Positions 59,485 through 64,000 of a stretch of 64,000 bases of DNA are shown one piece after another. The notes beneath the pieces were generated by a model. That model searched no databases, was not told where the DNA came from, and was given only the letters and a program-made list of their open reading frames with translations. The position numbers and the translations under genes were made by a program. The first letter of the stretch is position 1, and each line of letters opens with the position of its first letter. Location of the stretch: the NCBI RefSeq assembly GCF_014205225.1, contig NZ_JACHNB010000001.1, forward strand, positions 6,801,501-6,865,500, written 5' to 3'. This stretch comes from Actinoplanes octamycinicus. GTDB taxonomy: Bacteria; Actinomycetota; Actinomycetes; Mycobacteriales; Micromonosporaceae.

Positions 59485-59783
59485 ACGGCATGACCCCCGA
59501 TCAGCACCGTGCCCGCGCCGAACAGCTCACTCGCGACGCCGACGAACTGTACGAAATGCTCAACGCCGGCCCGGACCGAACACCGGAAGACGCCTACGAC
59601 TGGCAGCTCTTCGACGCCCGGGTTCGGCTTGCCCAACTGCACGCCACCCTCGCCCGGCAGCCCTCCGCAACGGCAGCACGACCCGCGCCGGACACCCGAT
59701 CGGCGATACCGGCCGTCCCGCGCAGGCCCGCCCCACTCGGGCGGCCTGACCTGCATCCCGAGGTGGCTGGGCCGGAATCCTGA
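59481..59783 (+). CDS. Small hypothetical protein
   Basis: 100 aa from ATG 59481, overlapping the frameshifted gene's stop by 4 nt. Helical N-terminal half (MTPDQHRARAEQLTRDADELYEMLNAGPDRTPEDAYDWQLFDARVRLAQLHATLAR), then a disordered Pro/Ala-rich tail. Coupling suggests one operon with the neighbouring small genes. Family unknown. Confidence 0.55.
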   Translation: MNGMTPDQHRARAEQLTRDADELYEMLNAGPDRTPEDAYDWQLFDARVRLAQLHATLARQPSATAARPAPDTRSAIPAVPRRPAPLGRPDLHPEVAGPES

Positions 59784-59915
59784 GGCTGCCGGATGAGGAC
59801 AGGCCGGCAAGAAGACCCCTCTGCCGATCTTCACCGCAACTGCGGGACACCATCGATACGGACAATCACGGACCGCTGCCGGCTTCCAGCGCTGGGGTCA
59901 CCGGCCGGAGCAGTG

Positions 59916-60071
59916 ATGACCGGCCGGATGCCGATCTCGGCCGAACGAGCGGGGCACAACATCGGTGAGGGTGTGCCCCTGTTCGTGGTGACCTTGCCTG
60001 ACGGGTCGACGCGGGTTTACCCGGCGGAGCGGTGGCAGTTGCGGCAGACAGGTACACCGGGCTCCCTCTGA
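59916..60071 (+). CDS. Very small hypothetical protein
   Basis: 51 aa from ATG 59916. The sequence MTGRMPISAERAGHNIGEGV, PLFVVTLPDGSTRVYPAERW, QLRQTGTPGSL has high third-codon GC and a beta-hairpin-like core (PLFVVTLPDGSTRVYPAERW). The DGSTRVYPAERW pattern recurs in small actinomycete proteins near mobile or accessory regions (memory only). Too short for domain calls. Confidence 0.4.
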   Translation: MTGRMPISAERAGHNIGEGVPLFVVTLPDGSTRVYPAERWQLRQTGTPGSL

Positions 60072-60150
60072 CACGCCGGATTGGGGCACCGGGGATGAGC
60101 CCGACCGTGAGGAATCAAACGACGGACGGACCAGCGTTCGCCTCGGCCCG

Positions 60151-60747
60151 TCACATCATCCTGTGGCCATATTCGCTGGCCAGCGACGCGAGGTCCGGCT
60201 CGCCGTAGGTGGTGACCAGGTCGGTGAAGCGGGCCGCCTTGTCCGGGCCGAAACGGCCGACGCTCACCGTGTACGCCGCCGCCGAGACGAAGACCGGCGG
60301 GTTCTTCTTGCTGTGGAACTTGTCGGCGTACATGACCAGCTCCTCCTCGCCGGTCGCCGGGACGTAGTCGGCCGGCGGCAGGGGCAGGCCCTGGTCGAGC
60401 ACGTCGGCCCGGGTGACGCCGACGCCGGTGTGGCAGGAGCAGAACCGGCACAGCTCCTCGGGGAAGCCCTCGGCGGCCAGCAGCTCGTGGCCGAGCACGC
60501 CGTGCCGGATGTAGTTCGGGTAGTCGAGGACGCCGTCGCGGCCGTAGAGCCGGTAGACGCCGATGTCGTGCAGCAGGCAGCCGGCCCGGACCAGGTCACG
60601 GTTCAGGTCGAGGCCGAGCCGGTCGAGGAGCTGCTCGGCGATCCGGCAGACGATCCGGCAGTGCGTGAACACCGACGCGAAGGCCTCCGGTGTCGGCGCG
60701 GCCCGCTCGTGCAGCGATCGGATCTCGTCGTCGGTAGGAATCCACAC
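60151..60747 (-). CDS. HD-domain hydrolase (phosphohydrolase-like)
   Basis: 198 aa from GTG 60747. HD superfamily: FASVFTHCRIVCRIAEQLL, then GCLLHDIGVYRLYG (the HD pair), YIRHGVLGHELLAAEGF with further metal-binding His, and FCSCHTGVGVTRADV. The C-terminal MYADKFHSKKNPPVFVSAA is also conserved. Similar to TIGR00277/YqeK-like HD proteins that hydrolyse small nucleotides; exact substrate unknown. The region before it is mostly empty. Confidence 0.82.
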   Translation of the reverse strand: MWIPTDDEIRSLHERAAPTPEAFASVFTHCRIVCRIAEQLLDRLGLDLNRDLVRAGCLLHDIGVYRLYGRDGVLDYPNYIRHGVLGHELLAAEGFPEELCRFCSCHTGVGVTRADVLDQGLPLPPADYVPATGEEELVMYADKFHSKKNPPVFVSAAAYTVSVGRFGPDKAARFTDLVTTYGEPDLASLASEYGHRMM

Positions 60748-60761
60748 AGGGTCGAATGATG

Positions 60762-61064
60762 TCAGCCGGCGGCCATCCGGATCAACGCGTTGCCGCCGAG
60801 CATCAGCAGGTCGGCGCCGGCCACGAAGGCCATGCTGCGCCGCATCAGCTGCGCGCTCGTCTCCGGGTCCGGGTTGGTGACGCCGCGCACCGCGAGGATC
60901 AGCGCGCAGACCACCAGCGCGATGCCGGGGACCAGGACCAGCCCCACCGAGCCGGGCGTGCGGCCGCCGGTCACCAGCAGGGTCAGCATCACCGCCGGGA
61001 GGACGCCGAACAGCACCACGGCACCCGCCCCGCACCACCGCAGCGTCCGCACCACGTCGGTCAT
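60762..61064 (-). CDS. Small membrane protein
   Basis: 100 aa from ATG 61064 (GTGs at 61067 and 61070 are also possible). Three helices (GAGAVVLFGVLPAVMLTLLVTG, SVGLVLVPGIALVVCALILAV, MAFVAGADLLMLGGNALIRM). No family recognised. 15 nt upstream of the HD gene and in the same direction, so probably in one transcript. Confidence 0.55.
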   Translation of the reverse strand: MTDVVRTLRWCGAGAVVLFGVLPAVMLTLLVTGGRTPGSVGLVLVPGIALVVCALILAVRGVTNPDPETSAQLMRRSMAFVAGADLLMLGGNALIRMAAG

Positions 61065-61171
61065 CACCACACCCTTTCGATCGCCACGAGCTTAGCCACG
61101 GGTGTCCGGATACCGGCCAGGTGGCCCGCCGGTTTGCCGGACAATGGCGGGACGAGGACGGGGAGGTGGCG

Positions 61172-61501
61172 GTGTCGGTCATTCCGCAGGCGTACCCGCT
61201 GTGGTGCGCGACCCTGGACGGCGACGACGTGCGTGCCGGCCGGGTGATCGGCTGGATGTCGGACCAGCCGTCACCGGAGGCCGTCGCGGCGGAGAAGGTG
61301 GCGGACGCCGCGGCGGCATCGGGCGCCGAGGCCCGGTTCTCCCCGCTGGTGACCTGGGATCCGCCGCGCGGCGTCCTGGTGGCCGGCATCCTGGTCCGGT
61401 GCGGCCGGTCCGGAAGCGGCCAGTTCGTCCCGTTGCACTTCGCCGACACCCGGGAGGCGGCGGTCGAGGCGGTGCGAGCGGCTCAGGAGAAGCGTGCCTG
61501 A
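61172..61501 (+). CDS. Conserved hypothetical protein
   Basis: 109 aa from GTG 61172, chosen for the GGGGAGG site; GTG 61121 would give 126 aa. Soluble protein with a beta-rich first half (VSVIPQAYPLWCATLDGDDVRAGRVIGWM) and a helix at the end (FADTREAAVEAVRAAQEKR). No recognised family. 18 nt before the next gene in the same direction. Confidence 0.5.
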   Translation: MSVIPQAYPLWCATLDGDDVRAGRVIGWMSDQPSPEAVAAEKVADAAAASGAEARFSPLVTWDPPRGVLVAGILVRCGRSGSGQFVPLHFADTREAAVEAVRAAQEKRA

Positions 61502-61519
61502 CCTCATTACCATGCCCGC

Positions 61520-61990
61520 GTGGCAGACACGACAGTGTGGACTCCGGTCATCGCCGGCGGGATCGGCGTGCTCGGTGCGGTGCTCGGCGCTCTGGTGACC
61601 CATCTGGGCACCAGCCGCCGCGACGAGCAGCAGGGGCGCCGGCAGCGCGCCGAGAAGCTGCGCGACACCCGCGCCGCGCTCTTCCTCGACCTGATGGAGT
61701 TCCTGGAGAACCTGGACAACCGCCTGCTGGTCGACCTCAGCCAACGCGACGGGTTCCTCGACCAGATGCCCGACGTGCAGCACCCGGGCCGCCTCTCGGC
61801 GCGGGTGGACCTCTACGCCGACCCGGACCTCCGGCGGGCCTGGGCCCGGGTGGTCGACGCCGAGTACGCGATCCGCTCCGAGTGGGACGACCCGACCGGC
61901 GAGAACCCGCACGAGCTGATCGAGGACGCCCGGACGGCGGTCGCCACCGTGCAGGGCCTGCTGCGCGAGCGGGTGGCCACGCTCGCCTGA
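61520..61990 (+). CDS. Membrane-anchored coiled-coil-like protein
   Basis: 156 aa from GTG 61520. One N-terminal membrane helix (VIAGGIGVLGAVLGALVTHL) then an alpha-helical cytoplasmic part (TSRRDEQQGRRQRAEKLRDTRAALFLDLMEFLENLDNRLL...) with heptad-like spacing, ending ELIEDARTAVATVQGLLRERVATLA. Actinobacterial hypothetical family; function unknown. A 36-nt gap separates it from the metallo-hydrolase gene. Confidence 0.65.
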   Translation: MADTTVWTPVIAGGIGVLGAVLGALVTHLGTSRRDEQQGRRQRAEKLRDTRAALFLDLMEFLENLDNRLLVDLSQRDGFLDQMPDVQHPGRLSARVDLYADPDLRRAWARVVDAEYAIRSEWDDPTGENPHELIEDARTAVATVQGLLRERVATLA

Positions 61991-62026
61991 CCGGAGCGCC
62001 CCGCCGGAGGACGCTAAGCTGCCCCG

Positions 62027-62869
62027 ATGAGCGAGCACGGGGGCTTCCGCGAGGTCGCCGACCGGGTGTACGTGCTGCGGTACCCGGTGCTGGACGTGAA
62101 TGTCACGCTGGTCACCGCGCCCGGGGCGGCGCTGGTGGTCGACACGCTGTCCACGGCGGCGCAGGCCGGTGAGCTGGCCGAGGCGATCCGCCGGATCACC
62201 CGGGACCCGCTGATCGTGGTGAACACCCACCACCACTTCGACCACTGCTTCGGCAACGCCACGCTCGCCGGCCCCGGCTCACCGGTCTGGGCGCACGAGG
62301 AGGCCGCCCGCGAGCTGCGCGACAACTTCAAGACCTTGCAACATTTCTGGTACGAGGCATGGCTGCCGAGCGAGCCGGAGCTGGCCACCGGGCTGGCCGA
62401 GGTGACCGTGCGGGTGCCCGACCGGCTGGTGCGCGCCGAGGCGACCGTGGACCTGGCCGGGCGGCCCGTGCGGCTGCACCACCTCGGGCGCGGGCACACC
62501 GCCGGCGACCTGGTCGTCACGGTGCCGGACGCCGGCGTGGTGCTCGCCGGTGACCTGGTCGAGGAGGGCGCGCCCCCGTCGTACGGTAAAGACGCCTTTC
62601 CTCTGGAGTGGCCGGACACGGTCGCCGCGCTGCTGCGCCTGGTCGCGCCGGACGGGGTCGTGATGCCCGGGCACGGCGCGCCGGTGGACCGCGCGTTCGT
62701 GACCGCCCAGCACCGGCAGCTCGCCGAGCTGGACCGGCTGATCCGGCAGGGGCACGCCGACGGCGCCGCAGCCGCTGAGGTGGCCGCCCGCTCCCCGTTC
62801 GGCGCGGCGGCGTCGCTGGGCGCGGTGCACCGCGGCTACGCGAGCCTCGGCACGACAATCGACGGATGA
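62027..62869 (+). CDS. Metallo-beta-lactamase-fold hydrolase
   Basis: 280 aa. MBL core: VVDTLSTAAQA, the metal motif THHHFDH (residues 67-73: H68, H70, D72, H73), GRGHTAGDLVV (third His), VVLAGDLVEEG (bridging Asp) and VMPGHGAPV (last His). This is the glyoxalase-II/quinoprotein-relay-associated hydrolase group; substrate unknown, could be a thioester, lactone or phosphodiester. Overlaps the next gene by 4 nt (ATGA). Confidence 0.87.
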   Translation: MSEHGGFREVADRVYVLRYPVLDVNVTLVTAPGAALVVDTLSTAAQAGELAEAIRRITRDPLIVVNTHHHFDHCFGNATLAGPGSPVWAHEEAARELRDNFKTLQHFWYEAWLPSEPELATGLAEVTVRVPDRLVRAEATVDLAGRPVRLHHLGRGHTAGDLVVTVPDAGVVLAGDLVEEGAPPSYGKDAFPLEWPDTVAALLRLVAPDGVVMPGHGAPVDRAFVTAQHRQLAELDRLIRQGHADGAAAAEVAARSPFGAAASLGAVHRGYASLGTTIDG

Positions 62870-63210
62870 CTTTCGACGCTGACCGGCTCGTGCGCGCCTT
62901 CGACGAGGCCGAGTTGCACGCCGACACCGAGGCGCTGGACGCGCTGCTGGCCGATGACTTCCGCTCCATCGGGGACCAGGGCCGGGTGCTGGACAAGCAG
63001 CAGTGGCTCGGCAAGTTCGCCGGTTTCGCCTACCTGAGCCTGACCAGCAGCGACGTTGAGGTGTGCCGCTACGACGGCGCGGCGATCGTGCGCCTGGTCC
63101 AGCGCAGCGAGTCGACCTGGCAGGGCCATCGGATGGCGCTGACCGTGCGGGCCGGTCAGACCTGGGTGCGGCAGGACGGCGGCTGGCCGGCGTCCAGTTC
63201 AGCCCGCTGA
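62866..63210 (+). CDS. NTF2-fold (DUF4440-like) protein
   Basis: 114 aa from ATG 62866. NTF2-like pattern: RLVRAFDEAELHADTEALDALLADDFRSIGDQGRVLDKQQWLGKF, DVEVCRYDGAAIVRLVQRSESTWQGHRMALTVRAGQTWVRQDGGW, the closing QDGGW strand being typical. Translationally coupled to the metallo-hydrolase, so it probably acts on the same product or stabilises it; inference. Convergent with the protease gene (12-nt overlap). Confidence 0.8.
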   Translation: MTFDADRLVRAFDEAELHADTEALDALLADDFRSIGDQGRVLDKQQWLGKFAGFAYLSLTSSDVEVCRYDGAAIVRLVQRSESTWQGHRMALTVRAGQTWVRQDGGWPASSSAR

Positions 63211-64000
63211 GCGAGAGCTGACTTCCGGCCCGCGCGCGGTCCGGGAGCCGGCCTGCGGCTCGCGGGCCGGACGGGAGCCGACTCGCGGGCCGTTCGGAGC
63301 CCGGTGCCGCCAGCGACCGGCCTCCGCCCGGGTGCGCTGCGAGCGGGCCAGGGCCACCGCCGCCACCAGTGCCAGCAGCAGCGCGGCGCCGGCGGCCACC
63401 GCGGTGCGCGGGTCGTCGAGCGGACCGGTCCGGCCGCCGATCGTGTCGCCGATCCAGCCGGCCAGGTTGTCAGTGCGGGCGCTGAGGTCGGCGCCCTCGT
63501 GCGGGCAGGACGGGCCGCTGCTGACCACCGCCACCAGCGTCGGCGGGTCCTCCCGGAAGTAGGGTCCGCCGGAGTCGTGCGGGCAGGCGCTGGTGTACCG
63601 GTGCGGGCTGCGGCCGGAGATCTCCAGGACGGTGTCGCCGACCCGGTCGACGACGAACGTGCCGGTCTGCAGCCGCTCCGGGATCTCCGTCCCGGTGCCG
63701 GCCAGGCCGTACCCGGTCAGCCGGACCTGCTCCCCCGGCTGCGGCGCGCGGTCGCCGACGACGAGCGGCGCGACGCCGGTGACCGCCTCGGCCAGCTCGG
63801 CGAGCGCGACGTCCGCGGACTGCGCCTGCCGGACCCCGACCACCTCGACCCGGCGGCCGCTGACGGTAGCGGTGGTCTTCTCCGCGACGGTACGGGCGAC
63901 CCGCTCACCGTCCGCGTCCCGGAAGCAGTGCCCGGCGGTGATCACCCAGCGGGGCGCGATCAGCGCTCCCGAGCACCAGCTGTCCCGGCTGCCGTGGTCC
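63199..64000 (-). CDS. Trypsin-like (S1) serine protease with C-terminal anchor, truncated by window edge
   Basis: The frame is open through the right edge and continues upstream of it; only the C-terminal part is seen. Catalytic His in APRWVITAGHCF, Asp in SADVALAEL, Ser in CPHDSGGPYF (a PHDSGGP variant of GDSGGP). Two Cys (SCPHEG etc.) suggest disulfides. After the protease domain a membrane helix (TAVAAGAALLLALVAAVALA) and a basic tail (RSQRTRAEAGRWRHR) anchor it outside. Trypsin-like secreted or surface protease; targets unknown. Confidence 0.8.
   Translation of the reverse strand, partial: DHGSRDSWCSGALIAPRWVITAGHCFRDADGERVARTVAEKTTATVSGRRVEVVGVRQAQSADVALAELAEAVTGVAPLVVGDRAPQPGEQVRLTGYGLAGTGTEIPERLQTGTFVVDRVGDTVLEISGRSPHRYTSACPHDSGGPYFREDPPTLVAVVSSGPSCPHEGADLSARTDNLAGWIGDTIGGRTGPLDDPRTAVAAGAALLLALVAAVALARSQRTRAEAGRWRHRAPNGPRVGSRPAREPQAGSRTARGPEVSSRSAG

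Overview
The window is about 64 kb of very GC-rich DNA with strong G/C third-codon bias, many GTG (and some TTG) starts, SigE-type ECF sigma factors, FtsX-like sensor proteins and secreted lectin-like proteins. This points to a filamentous actinomycete, most likely of the Micromonosporaceae (Actinoplanes-like). That placement is inferred from style and gene content; no rRNA or other marker is present.

Layout. 1-7.1 kb: end of a VOC protein, a Rox-like FAD monooxygenase, a NUDIX hydrolase, two beta-propeller proteins, a methyltransferase and a DoxX-like membrane protein. 7.1-8.4 kb: a junction of gene relics (7318-7388), a DUF4352 protein and two copies of a 53-nt hairpin repeat. 8.4-13 kb: an APC amino acid permease divergent from a TetR regulator over a clear operator, then a three-gene overlapping operon (small membrane protein, alpha/beta hydrolase, P-loop kinase). 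13-16.7 kb: a mycosin-like protease, a cobalamin riboswitch driving cbtB-cbtA, and a MaoC dehydratase. 17-24.2 kb: an ECF42-type sigma factor with its YCII partner, a DHA2 efflux pump, a LuxR regulator divergent from an AbfB-domain protein, and two copies of a 76-bp dispersed repeat. 24.2-33 kb: a HIT/phosphotransferase pair with a tandemly duplicated start region, and two SigE-family sigma factors, each translationally coupled to a membrane-anchored partner. 33-41 kb: Xre-DUF2975, ArsR-TSUP divergent from a CDF exporter, an IS110-family element with a candidate bridge-RNA region, two more 53-nt hairpins, a second CDF exporter and a copper-type monooxygenase lipoprotein.

43-48.3 kb is a complete six-gene cluster for non-phosphorylative oxidation of L-fucose or a related 6-deoxy sugar: GntR regulator, aldose dehydrogenase, lactonase, FAH-type diketo hydrolase, L-fuconate dehydratase and SDR dehydrogenase. 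All five enzymes overlap by 4-10 nt. Together they would convert sugar to lactone, aldonate, 2-keto-3-deoxy acid, 2,4-diketo acid and finally pyruvate plus lactate. No transporter is present in the window.

48.3-51 kb: a HEAT-repeat-like protein carrying a 24-bp coding minisatellite, with three more 53-nt hairpins just upstream. 51-53.4 kb: small conserved proteins, a DUF985 cupin and a secreted ricin-like lectin. 53.6-60.1 kb looks like an accessory island: an unusual DEDDh exonuclease/TerB/BRCT/Lsr2 fusion, a membrane HhH protein, non-coding stretches, a gene remnant and a small frameshifted gene. 60.1-64 kb: an HD protein, small membrane proteins, a metallo-beta-lactamase-fold hydrolase, an NTF2-like protein and the 3' part of a trypsin-like protease.

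The most striking undescribed structure is the family of seven 53-nt hairpins (22-nt arms, 9-nt loop). Their arms differ between copies but keep pairing through compensatory changes, and they sit in three groups, each next to the 5' side of a gene.
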